Shown here piece after piece: positions 9,801 to 17,782 of a DNA stretch of 64,000 nucleotides. Location of the stretch: contig RPFO01000131.1 in NCBI GenBank assembly GCA_009746045.1, positions 241,860 to 305,859 of the forward strand, in the 5' to 3' direction. The notes under the pieces were generated by a model, which was not told the DNA's origin, did not search any database, and saw only the letters and a list, made by a program, of their open reading frames with translations. The position numbers and the translations under genes are program-made. Source of the DNA: Mesostigma viride (lineage: Eukaryota; Streptophyta; Mesostigmatophyceae; Mesostigmatales; Mesostigmataceae). Position 1 is the first letter of the stretch; every line of letters starts with the position of its first letter.

Positions 9801-11112
9801 CAGCGATGCGGAGCTGCCAAAACCCATCGGCGCAGTCGATCACCGTGAAGCAGGTGGCGCCCTGCACTCGATTGAAGATGTCATCAATGCGCGGGAGCGG
9901 GTACTTGGACTTGACAGTGATCGCGTTGAGCTTCCTGTAGTCGGTGACGAGCCGCCACTTGCCCCCAGGCTTGGGCACTAGGAGTACCCCAGCGGAGAAA
10001 GGGCTGTTACTGGGCTCAATCAGACCACGCTCAAGGAGGGCCATCAGGATCTTCTTGAGCTCCATCAGCTCGACTGGCCCCATCCGGTACATCGGGGACG
10101 TGGTGGGCCCGAAGCCTTCCTTGAGGCGGATATGGTGCAGCACAGAACGGGGCGGGGGAAACTGCGGTGTAGACTCGTCGAACAGCTTCTCCCGCTTGGC
10201 CAGGATGGCGTTGTAGCGCGCGATCTCGTCGTCAGTGAAGTCGGTGCCGATCTCCAGCAGCTCCTCAAGCAGGGGCACAGAGTCAAGGCGGTACATGTAG
10301 TACTCCTTGCCCTTCTGCAGGTTGCGCGCGAGCGTCTTGCTGCTCATCAGCATCTGAGATGCATGGCGTCGTGGCTTCTCGGGCCCCGCGTCGTGCTGAA
10401 CGTTGTGCACCTCGGTGCCGTGCGCCAGATACTCGTGCCGTGGGCACCAGAAGGAGCCATCAGGGAACCAAACCACCCGTCGCTTGACACTGATCGTCAC
10501 GTCCTGGGCGTCCTGCCAATCAACGCCCAGGATGATGTCAGCGGCGCCCAGCGGCGCCACTGTGGCTGTTACCTCCACTGGTATGCCCTGGACAACCGCC
10601 TTGAGGTCCACGAGGCCAGGTGACGGGTGCTTGTTACCATCGGCATACCGGACGTTGATGGGCGTCGGGTGTGGTCGAATCGTGTAGCCAGCGCGTCGCA
10701 CAAGGGCCTCATGGATAAAGGATGTGGTCGCCCCCGTATCCACCATAAACTTAACATCCAGGATCGTCTTCTCCTTCAGAAACGGGTCAAGTGTGGTGGT
10801 AGGGAGCGCCAGTCCACCACTGAAGATTAAAAGTGTTCTGGTGCTTGGTGAAGCATAGGGCGGCGAGGCCTCCGGGGCCTGTCCGCTAGACCTATCTACA
10901 CTATTGGCTGAAGCGGGGTCGACCGCGGTCGCCGACACGCCTGCATCTGAAGAGGGCAAGGAGACCGCTGGGGCCTGCCCGCCCGTCCTATCTACATTAT
11001 TGACTAACGCTACATCGGCCTCAGGGGTGGCCGCGCCCACATCCGGTGCAGGCGGCTGTTCTACCTGGTTGACTAAGTCTACTCCTACTTCTACCCCTGT
11101 GGGAAGGGGCAC
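6871..11112 (-). CDS. pol: Gypsy chromovirus Pol polyprotein (PR-RT-RH-IN-chromodomain)
   Basis: An intact frame of about 1,413 codons. In order it shows an aspartic protease (V-D-T-G-A-T-T near residue 124), reverse transcriptase (roughly 310-560, with K-W-R-L-V-T-D-Y-R-K-L-N and a Y-L-D-D active site), RNase H (A-T-D-A-S), the integrase HHCC zinc module (H-x3-H ... C-P-S-C), an integrase DDE core (M-D-F-V-G-P, S-D-R-D, V-E-R-L-N-R) and a C-terminal chromodomain (E-V-E-E-I-V ... Y-R-I-R-W-K ... S-W-R). This order defines a Ty3/gypsy chromovirus. The frame has no ATG at its start. It overlaps the end of gag by 64 bases in the -1 frame, bounded by an in-frame TGA at 11176-11178. The overlap contains a G6 run at 11163-11168 where a -1 slip would join the frames. 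The GTG at 11112 overlaps the gag TAG, so restart is an alternative. All catalytic motifs appear intact, so this copy may be competent. Confidence 0.93.
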   Translation of the reverse strand: MPLPTGVEVGVDLVNQVEQPPAPDVGAATPEADVALVNNVDRTGGQAPAVSLPSSDAGVSATAVDPASANSVDRSSGQAPEASPPYASPSTRTLLIFSGGLALPTTTLDPFLKEKTILDVKFMVDTGATTSFIHEALVRRAGYTIRPHPTPINVRYADGNKHPSPGLVDLKAVVQGIPVEVTATVAPLGAADIILGVDWQDAQDVTISVKRRVVWFPDGSFWCPRHEYLAHGTEVHNVQHDAGPEKPRRHASQMLMSSKTLARNLQKGKEYYMYRLDSVPLLEELLEIGTDFTDDEIARYNAILAKREKLFDESTPQFPPPRSVLHHIRLKEGFGPTTSPMYRMGPVELMELKKILMALLERGLIEPSNSPFSAGVLLVPKPGGKWRLVTDYRKLNAITVKSKYPLPRIDDIFNRVQGATCFTVIDCADGFWQLRIAEEDCHKTAFNTPYGHYQFRVAAMGLCNSPASFQMLMNDILRPVMGTAHLPQVSSDLRDPRKGDKPPWSWKRTCALAYLDDILVYSKTFEEHLEDVDTVLRIMEDEHLSARRAKVRAGRSVPFLGHTLSAAGVATDPEKIASVQQWPAPTDVKGVRSFLGIASYYRRFIPRFATIASPINALLKKGVSFVWSAQCQQAFEALKASLTAAPVLVLPDPSLPFVVATDASKVAIGGVLLQDQGKGLQPVEYISRTMIPAERNYPVHQQELLAVVYCCHTWRHHLLGAQFDVAVSETGDLDPARLIIHTDHRPLTHLLTQPNLTPRQARWMEYLSQFAPFKIQYVKGADNVVPDALSRRADYWFYEDMGVLHTTCEEAPGAPLYDDLPRSPRARHLFHMSHTTPDALSPPDGDDDQRVDARSPGEGEGSHTRVPLGAVAQAIFHLEPLGSPVVVSEYLHSALDQPEEEDEADAYTVTSPLEMLISRFTVTEPAALEVIKSHPKMMGRLPCKFQEGRLYVMVRPDTWRLYIPELCRAALLHELHDSLVGGHQGIGRLLPRARRHFYWPGMKDYIAAYIRECPSCQIAKSQNTGTQAVPKTLPDPLGPWDSIQMDFVGPFKKTKNGNSKILVFVDRLTRMCHLAPCPADLTAEGCAKLYLNHVFRFHGLSRQFISDRDTLFTARFWQEFFDCLGTKVSLGTAYHSSSSHLVERLNRTVQETMRHYTDEVGSNWEELLCLVEFSLNNAPQAAHGLTPFFLNTGRHPLTPTDLLTSPALAEPEVLRTTLAGVSSLLEKMRQAHNSAVKGYRAAAERNMARVEGKRDSRAPDIEVGDWVLVEGPQLGRFSQKVEGELKTKLRPMYLGPHQVLEKWDDVMFKVDVPISWGTATTFHRDQLKLYHQNSIQGRLNPPAPVEYDPETGEQEDEVEEIVAHRDFGRGRQRQYRIRWKFTRYGAEASWRTEKELSGCKRLLDAYKKAHRLH

Positions 11113-13322
11113 TACGCGCGAGGATCGCGGGGCCGGGAGGCCGCCTCGTCCGACCTTCCGGTCCCCCCTTCCCCCTCATCCGAGTCGTCGTCGTCGCCGG
11201 GGTTGAGCGCCTCATACTCGTCACCTCCAGCCTCGGACGCCTGTTGCTGCGCCAGGATCTCATTGAGCTCGCGCACTGTCCGAGAGAACGATGCTGGGAA
11301 GCGGGGTGTCTGGAACTGGTTGGGCTGCGTGCGCGCGTCGCGCAGCTTGGCAGCCCGCGCGCCTGCGTTGCGCGGGCGAGCATCCCGCGCTGCCGGCGCT
11401 GGGCGCCTCTCAAAGGCGGGACCAGAAAACTTGGGGGCCTCCTTGGTGGCCTCCGTCGCCGTGCTGGTGCGCGCCTTGAGGCGCGGGCAATCCTTCTTGA
11501 GGTGCCCGACCTCGTGACACATGAAACAGCGGGCTTTGGACGCATCGATGGCGTGCAGTTGGGCAGCCGGCTGCTCGTCGTCATTGGACTCCTCCCCCTC
11601 CGACGGGTCGGGTTCCACCTCAGTGAAGTGGACACGGCGTGTCATCGTGGATGAGGCGAACCGGCGGGTGCTGGTGTAGCGCGGCTGCTTGACGACGTCG
11701 GCCACCTGTAGAAGGTACTGCTGGACAGCGTGGATGTCAAGCTTGTCCCAGGGAACCTCGGCATAGTGCTTCTTAACCTCAGCGAGGAGGTCGGGATGGA
11801 TGGCCTCCAAAAACCGAATCTTGTACTCGGTCCACGTCAGGTCCCCGGTCAACCGCGCCGCAAAGGAATCAAAAGTGGTGAGGAACTCCGCCAAGTCAGT
11901 GTTGCCCTGACGTAGGCGGCCGAACTCAAACCGCTCGGTCAGTCGATAGCCGGGAGGGATGAGCTTGCGCCGGATGCGCTCGTGCAGTTCCTCGACCGTC
12001 TGCGGGTATGACTGGGCCGCCACACTCTCAACGTTAAGCATCCCGACCACTGATGGGTCCATACACTTCACCACCACGTAGGGGATCAGAACCTTGGTGG
12101 CCAGCTGCCACTCATGGTGTTCACACCATACAGTGTACAACTGTTGCCACATACGAGCCCACTCGTCAATCTCACGGGGAGTCATGCCCGCATGGAGCTT
12201 GGGCACCGCCTTAAAATCTGGCATAGGCGGCGCCTTGACAGGGTCAGGTCGCAGGGGGCCACCCTTGCTGCAGTACGCGGGGCTAGAAAAGGTGAGGGGA
12301 TGGTGACACCGCGTCCGCATCTCCTGGTGCGAACCCCTTCCTGCAGTTTGGTCATGCCCACGTTGGGACACGAAGGTGTCCTCCGCACGCTCGGGATCGA
12401 AGTCGCCGGATACTCGGCGGGGCGCGTAGTCAGCGGACATCCGTTGTGACGCAAAGGGGGCCGACTCACGCCGAACGCGAACGGACGTGGGATGCTCATA
12501 ACCGGGGTCATCCAGGGGCAGCCGGCTGAAGTTAGCGTTGGTGGGCGCGCTCCTTGCTGGGAGGGAGGTGGATACGTAAGGAAAGGGGCCCGGGGGAGCA
12601 TAGTCCTCCTCCTCGGGATCGTACTGCACGTGGGCCGACCCTGACGTCTGCGGTGGGGGTCTGGACCAGCTCTCGTGCGCTCCAAAGGAGACCCGACGGG
12701 GATCCCTTCCAGGGCCCGGCCCCGGCCCGCCGCGGCCACGCCCTGCCCAAGGGTGAGTCAGGCTCGGGCGGCCACGCGCGTATGCCCCCAATTGAGAGGG
12801 CTGCACGAACTCAGGCGGCGGAGCGAACGGCGAGCTAGCTACCGGGCTAAAAGCGACCTCTATATCTTCATCTTCCTCCGGCACAACTTCCACGGATGGT
12901 GGTCGCTGCGTGGGAGGTACCCTGTTCCATTCGCCCAGATGCTCAGTCGGTCGTGGCCGCGATTGCTGCTGGGGCTGTCGCTGTTGCTCCGACTGCTGCT
13001 GCTGCTGCTGCGACTGCTGCTGTCGCTGCGGCGACTGCTGAGACTGATGCTGTCGCTGCGGCGACTGCTGAGGCTGATGCTGTCGCTGCGGCGACTGCTG
13101 TTGCTGACCAAACCCTAGGGCAGCTTGTTCTAGCTGCGTCTCAAGAGTCGTCTGCCGTTGTGCGGTAACCCTAGCGGCTGCCTCGGATCTCCGGGACCCA
13201 CTGGAACTCCGACTAGCCGTGCTAGCTATTTCCTGTTCTTCCCTGCTATTGTCCTCCGGGGACTGTGTCTCTCTACGGCCCTCCGGGGGCTGTGCTTTAC
13301 CACCACCTCGCTTCTTAGGCAT
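11112..13322 (-). CDS. gag: Gypsy chromovirus Gag (capsid plus zinc knuckle)
   Basis: An intact 736-residue frame starts at ATG 13322-13320 (M-P-K-K-R-G-G-G-K) and ends at TAG 11114-11112. A basic, Gln-rich low-complexity region (about residues 70-125, with repeated S-P-Q-R-Q units) precedes a Pro/Arg-rich linker. A helical capsid-like region follows (about 365-545; E-I-D-E-W-A-R-M-W-Q-Q-L, then T-D-L-A-E-F-L-T-T-F-D). A single CCHC nucleocapsid knuckle, C-F-M-C-H-E-V-G-H-L-K-K-D-C, lies near residue 605. Gag forms the intracellular particle that packages the element RNA. The tail overlaps pol in another frame, so Pol is probably made as a Gag-Pol fusion. Confidence 0.92.
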   Translation of the reverse strand: MPKKRGGGKAQPPEGRRETQSPEDNSREEQEIASTASRSSSGSRRSEAAARVTAQRQTTLETQLEQAALGFGQQQQSPQRQHQPQQSPQRQHQSQQSPQRQQQSQQQQQQSEQQRQPQQQSRPRPTEHLGEWNRVPPTQRPPSVEVVPEEDEDIEVAFSPVASSPFAPPPEFVQPSQLGAYARGRPSLTHPWAGRGRGGPGPGPGRDPRRVSFGAHESWSRPPPQTSGSAHVQYDPEEEDYAPPGPFPYVSTSLPARSAPTNANFSRLPLDDPGYEHPTSVRVRRESAPFASQRMSADYAPRRVSGDFDPERAEDTFVSQRGHDQTAGRGSHQEMRTRCHHPLTFSSPAYCSKGGPLRPDPVKAPPMPDFKAVPKLHAGMTPREIDEWARMWQQLYTVWCEHHEWQLATKVLIPYVVVKCMDPSVVGMLNVESVAAQSYPQTVEELHERIRRKLIPPGYRLTERFEFGRLRQGNTDLAEFLTTFDSFAARLTGDLTWTEYKIRFLEAIHPDLLAEVKKHYAEVPWDKLDIHAVQQYLLQVADVVKQPRYTSTRRFASSTMTRRVHFTEVEPDPSEGEESNDDEQPAAQLHAIDASKARCFMCHEVGHLKKDCPRLKARTSTATEATKEAPKFSGPAFERRPAPAARDARPRNAGARAAKLRDARTQPNQFQTPRFPASFSRTVRELNEILAQQQASEAGGDEYEALNPGDDDDSDEGEGGTGRSDEAASRPRDPRA

Positions 13323-13506
13323 TTTGGGCCCGAGTACCGTACCAGCACCAGTACCTTACACAATACCTCCCCAACACAGGCAAGCAAGAGAGAGAAGAGG
13401 AAGCCACAACTACTTCTAATAGTAATTATATATTATCTGCTAACTATTGTAGCTAAGCTAGTAGTTAGTATCACTATATACTGGTATCTAGTAGTGATAG
13501 TGGGGC

Positions 13507-13860
13507 TTATGCCCTAGAGGATGGGCCCAGGTGAAGCTGCTCCAGTGCACGCAACACATCCTGTGCTGGGATCTGGGTGACACGCCTATGCTGGTGCAGC
13601 CCTTCTGGGAGGGGCATATTATCTCTAATAAACTGATCTGCCTCCGCTAATGTATTAAATCCCTGCCATCTAGCTAACGACGCTGGGTGTAAGACTTTAT
13701 CCTTAATATGATTACTACACGCAGCCCAACTATAGAAAATTCCTGGTTGGCCTGTGGCCCCGTCGTGTGCTACTGCATAGTATAGGTATTGGGATCTACC
13801 TCCTTGATTAATACGTCTATATCCTCCTTCATTATTACGTCTGCTGCGAGAGGTTCCCAT
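13507..13860 (-). CDS. Upstream ORF with RNase H1 hybrid-binding (viroplasmin-like) domain
   Basis: A complete 117-residue frame with its own ATG (13860-13858) lies between the 5' LTR and gag on the element strand. Its middle reads Y-L-Y-Y-A-V-A, then P-G-I-F-Y-S-W-A-A-C-S-N-H-I, then W-Q-G-F-N-T-L-A-E-A-D-Q-F-I. This is the pattern of the N-terminal hybrid-binding domain of eukaryotic RNase H1, the same fold family as the viroplasmin domain: an aromatic-rich first strand, a G-I-Y-x-x-W turn and a G-F-x-T-x-x-E-A helix. Known members bind RNA/DNA hybrids or double-stranded RNA. There is no RNase H catalytic core in this ORF; the element's RNase H is in Pol. It could bind replication intermediates or the element RNA, which is inference. 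Confidence 0.72.
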   Translation of the reverse strand: MGTSRSRRNNEGGYRRINQGGRSQYLYYAVAHDGATGQPGIFYSWAACSNHIKDKVLHPASLARWQGFNTLAEADQFIRDNMPLPEGLHQHRRVTQIPAQDVLRALEQLHLGPSSRA

Positions 13861-14496
13861 GAACTACCGATTAGGTATAAAGCAATATCACATGGTATTA
13901 CAGCAGGCAATGCAGGAAGGGGAAAGAAAGGAAGGAAAGCCCACCCAGGTTACCTCTACGTGCAGGTGACGTGCTCACAGCGAGAGAGAAACACAAGGCA
14001 GAAACAGGACGTTCACAGACAGTACGAAAAACGTTGAGGTACAGCCACCGGCAACACAGTAAGGCAACGGCCAGCCGGTGACTACCCTCGAGCTGTAAGC
14101 AGCGTTGCCCTCCGGGGGTCCGCCCACAGCTCACGAAGGTCTGCCTCCGGGGCGACCCATTCACCAACAAGCACAAACATGAATAAAGAGCACGACAGAA
14201 AACAGAAACCCCGTTTCTACGCGCGTGGGTAAGACGGGAAGGGCAAGAAGGAAATCCTAGAATCTCTAACTTCTTACCTCGCTCATGGACGTCTAGCGTC
14301 CTTGAACACCCAACGATGGGCTAGGCGGTTTAGGATGGCGCCCCTGGCTGCGACGCTGGCGGCTATGACGACCCCGGGCTCGATCAGCACCCCTTTGCTG
14401 GGCTGGCTGAACCCGTTCAGCTCGATGCCTTGCCTAGGTTACGCACGGCTCCGGGCCGCCATTCTAAACTCCCCTAACCTAACCTCCGATAACCAG
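13861..14496. other. Gypsy 5' leader and primer-binding site
   Basis: This region lies between the hybrid-binding ORF and the 5' LTR and has no further supported gene. The bases next to the LTR, read on the minus strand, are CTGGTTATCGGAGGTTAGG. This is the expected place of a tRNA primer site and resembles the TGGTATCGGAGG found after the LTR of a copia-type element at 20648. Confidence 0.55.
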
Positions 14497-15184
14497 TGTA
14501 ACGAACCCATCCGGGTCGTGCGAAAGATCCTATGTTAGGGTGGTTAATATGGAAATCTGGGTCAACCGCTCACCACTCTCCGGGAGTGGTATTAACGGAG
14601 CAGTTGCGGCATTTACACTGCTACGGCTCACGGTGATTAATATTGCATTAATCTACACAACCCACATTCAGGATAGAGCCACCAAATGCAGTTGGAATTA
14701 TGCCCCAGGTTCAGACAGGTGATAACACACACTTTATTCCGAACCAAGAGGACGAGACTCTCGTCCTCGGACCAATTTCACCTAGGTCTGCCACCAAGCT
14801 GGCAAGGGGCGCCGACATGGCGCCGACCTTCCAGCGAATTCCAAAGCATGCAGTCCACACAAGATCCTCGGGTCGACATCGACCCCGCCAGCTGGCTACA
14901 GAATCCACGCATGAGTACAATATCTCAACCAGCTGTAAAGTACGCAGCGCGGCGCGACTGCACCGGCCTACTAGCTCTAGAAGATCTCGTACATCAACCT
15001 AGGCCCAAAATAACCGGTCCGAATCACACAAACTATCATAGTTCCATACAAAAGTCCTGACCAAGGGACAATTCCCAAATTAAGTCCCGCAATGAATCCC
15101 AAAGTCCTACGGACTATGACAACAAGCCAAAATACATAATTTATTCCATTGTTGCACCCGTTCCAAAGGGTCGGGTTCGCAACA
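14497..15184 (-). repeat. Gypsy 5' LTR (element orientation)
   Basis: This 688-bp partner of 1505-2190 has matching ends. It is followed by the target duplication GAAGG at 15185-15189. Transcription of the element should start in this copy and run leftward. Confidence 0.95.
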
Positions 15185-15300
15185 GAAGGAGACTGGGGGT
15201 CTCTGCCCTTTCTCCTGTAGTGCACACACAGGGATTAAAAGCACTTCGGTGCTCCGTGACTCCCCAACGGGAGCACGAGTTTAATTAATTAATTAATTAA
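15185..15300 (+). mobile_element. LINE 3' terminus with stem-loop and (TTAA)n tail
   Basis: This is the continuation of the LINE 3' UTR cut by the gypsy insertion at 1504. It contains a stem formed by GTGCTCC (15249-15255) and GGAGCAC (15270-15276), followed by an ACGAG spacer and a (TTAA)n tail of about 20 bases. The same arrangement, in reverse, is seen at 16156-16200 and 30267-30306. Confidence 0.8.
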
Positions 15301-16150
15301 GGAGCGTCTTGAACAGAATACGCTTGCGCCGCTCACACAGGTAGCGACATATGTCCAGAACCTGTCGAGGCGGTGGAGGGCCGCCCAGGCCTGGCCAATG
15401 TAGGTGCATGTTGATGTCATCGGCCGACGTGGAGGGGAGCCAGCTACCATGCAAGGAGCTTGAAGCGAGTCGCCGGGGGGACAGTTGTGAAATGGACAAT
15501 TAGCAACTCAGCGAGGAATGAGGAATGTATTATGTAATAATACAATACGCAATGAGCTCAGAATGGGAACTGCTGAGTGAAGCTGCTCGGTGTGGTCGGT
15601 GGCACTCCCCAGTGCTACGCCTATTATATGCCTGTGGCGACGCCGACTAGCAGCGCCTACCAGTGAACAACTGTACACTGCAATGCCATGCGACCACGTC
15701 ACCTGCATCAACTACACTCGGCCCGTCAGAACCGGATGACCCGGTTCTGGCGGGTCGAGCTAGAGACTAGGCACAGTCTGGCACTAACTGCACAACAGTC
15801 CACATGACACCTCAGTACCGTACGGAATACCGTACAGTACTGAGGTGTCGATCCCGCTCAGCCGCGGTAGGCAATACGCGGCGCGCAGGCCGGAAATCCG
15901 TGTGTCAGCCTAAGCATCTCATCTAACTGGGACGGTGCTGCCGTCCAGCAAGAGGAGGGTGGGTGGGGTGGTTCCATCGGGAAAGCCCTGATGGCCATGA
16001 CCTCCGTTTTCTTGCTGATCATAAGCCCCGCCGCCCGCGCTTTCAGTGACAATTAGCTATCCAGCCAGAGTTGGGCGGACTCCGGGGTCTCAGTTGCTAT
16101 AGCTTTATCGAAACACTGCGTATGATCACTTGCATTGCTTAGTGCCAAGA
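15301..16150 (-). pseudogene. LINE ORF2 fragments
   Basis: Minus-strand frames show decayed LINE polymerase pieces. Around 15866-16060 there is A-R-A-A-G-L-M-I-S-K-K-T-E-V-M-A, typical of the region after the RT catalytic box. Around 15300-15500 there is a C-terminal-like stretch ending L-C-E-R-R-K-R-I-L-F. Stops and frame changes interrupt it. A near-perfect 44-bp palindrome (15806-15849) lies in the middle. Confidence 0.5.
15806..15849. repeat. Near-perfect 44-bp palindrome
   Basis: The sequence GACACCTCAGTACCGTACGG is followed almost at once by its reverse complement, ending GTACTGAGGTGTC. The two arms differ at only a few central bases. It could extrude as a hairpin. Its function is unknown. 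Confidence 0.8.
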
Positions 16151-17050
16151 CATATTTAATTAATTAATTAAACTCGTGCTCCCGCTGGGGAGTCACGGAG
16201 CACCAGAGTGCTTTTAATCCCTGTGTGTGCACAACAGGAAGAAAGGGCAGAAGAGACCCCCTTTCTTCTCCTTCATGCCATGGAGGCATGCCACAGTAGC
16301 AATCGGACACGTTAGACGATCCGGCAAGTTCTGTGGGTGCAATAAGACCCATGTGAGCATATATGTTTGTCTCCTTGATATATCATAGCAATGAGCGTGG
16401 GCGAGTAACCTGATCATAGCCAGGACGTAGCATGGCTGTACAAAAGCTAAGCTAAGGCTATGGCTGGTTGTGTGCCGCGCGTGAGCGGGGCACGTGACTA
16501 GGTATGGTGGCTATAGGCTACTAAGGCAAACATTCTAGGCATGGCTGCCATGGCGGCAGTTACTACCAATGGTTCAAGCTAGGGCTATTCTAGCCCGCAG
16601 GGGGCGACCACATCTTGATCATCAGGTCCCCGCCCCTCCAGTACACCTTGGGCTTCTGGGGGTTCTGCTTGTGGCGGAGGTATTCAGGCCACAGGTCGCC
16701 TCGCTGCTGCTGCTGAGCGGGGGTTAGGTCGTCGTCCAGCGTCCAGGTGAGGTCGTGCAACCTCTTGCGACGAGAGAGGAACCGCTGCTTGTCCTCAGGG
16801 GCCGGAGGGGAAGGTGAGCAGGACTGGTGGGGGAGCCGCCTTGTCCCGTGAGTGGGGAAGGCGGTGGCACCCTCGCAGTTCTACCTCACCTAGCTACCAA
16901 GCCCATGAGGGTAAGGAGCTGGTTCAAGTTGAGCTCGTCAGCAAGGGAGGTTGACATCTCACCTGGCTTCTGGGGTAAACGACGCAGTACCACTAGGCTC
17001 TCGCGGCGAGCGCCGTCGGTGACCTCCCGGTGCTGGGCCTGGCGGTGGAG

Positions 17051-17259
17051 TTAGGTTACATAAATAGTGCCGGAACCTTTTGCCGCCTGCATGAGGCAAA
17101 TCGGGCCGGAACACTATTTTGCCCGGAACAACCACTTCCGAGCACCCAAGTTAATTCGGCCGGTTGCTCGGAAGTGGTTATTCCAGGCAAAATAGTGTTC
17201 CGGCCTGATTTCGGCCTCATCAGGCGCGGCAAAAGGTTCCGGCACTATTTAACCTAACT
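17051..17259. mobile_element. Palindromic MITE-like element, copy 1
   Basis: An inverted repeat starts GTTAGGTTA and ends TTTAACCTAAC, with the core AATAGTGCCGGAACCTTTTG on each arm. Each arm is also partly self-complementary, giving a palindrome made of two smaller hairpins. No coding capacity is visible. Confidence 0.75.
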
Positions 17260-17577
17260 AAAACCTGGCCTCATGGAGGGGAGTGAAGGGCCGACAGTGA
17301 GCCACCCGCATGTGGCCTGCTGAGCACGCACTTGGGCGCCGGCATGACTCAAGGTGGATTCAAACCCCTGACCTCCAAGGTGCACAGGTTTTAGTTAGGT
17401 TAAATAGTGCCAGAACCTTTTGCCGCCTGAGGCAAATCGGGCCGGAACACAATTTTGCCTGGAATAACCACTTCCGAGCACCCAAGTTAATTCGGCCGAA
17501 TTAACTTGGGTGATCAGCAGGCCACATGCAGGTGGCTCACTGTTGGCCCTTCACTCCCCTCCATGAGGCCAGGTTTC
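17260..17577. repeat. Inverted repeat with half-length MITE copy
   Basis: The stretch 17264-17328, around GGCCTCATGGAGGGGAGTGA, returns in reverse complement at about 17510-17577. Between them lies a left-half copy of the palindromic element (17394-17512). The region therefore looks like a partly inverted duplication between two complete elements. Confidence 0.65.
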
Positions 17578-17782
17578 AGTTAGGTTAAATAGTGCCGGAA
17601 CCTTTTGCCGCCTGAGGCAAATCGGGCCGGAACACTATTTTGCCTGGAATAACCACTTCCGAGCAACCAAGTTAATTCGGCCGACTTAACTTGGTTGCTC
17701 GGAAGTGGTTATTCCGGGCAAAATAGTGTTCCGGCCCGATTTGCCTCAGGCGGCAAAAGGTTCCGGCACTATTTAACCTAAC
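17578..17782. mobile_element. Palindromic MITE-like element, copy 2
   Basis: A nearly perfect palindrome of about 204 bp with the same ends and core as 17051-17259. The arms meet at TTCGGCCGAC near 17680. The high arm identity suggests a younger copy than the first. Confidence 0.8.

Larger units (their letters stand above)
1505..15184 (-). mobile_element. Ty3/gypsy chromovirus, near-complete, with nested insertion
   Basis: Two direct LTRs (1505-2190 and 14497-15184) begin TGTAACGAACCC and end GGTTCGCAACA. They are flanked by a perfect 5-bp target duplication, GAAGG, at 1500-1504 and 15185-15189. All internal genes read on the minus strand, so the 5' LTR is the right-hand copy. Order from 5': a hybrid-binding-domain ORF, gag, pol (protease, RT, RNase H, integrase, chromodomain) and a further ORF interrupted by a 2.1-kb element. 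On the element strand the LTR is followed by CTGGTTATCGGAGG, a likely primer-binding site. The purine-rich GGGGAGAGGGAGCTG precedes the 3' LTR. I count about ten LTR differences (roughly 1.5%), so the insertion is recent but not brand new. Without the nested element it is about 11.5 kb, long for this family. Confidence 0.95.
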
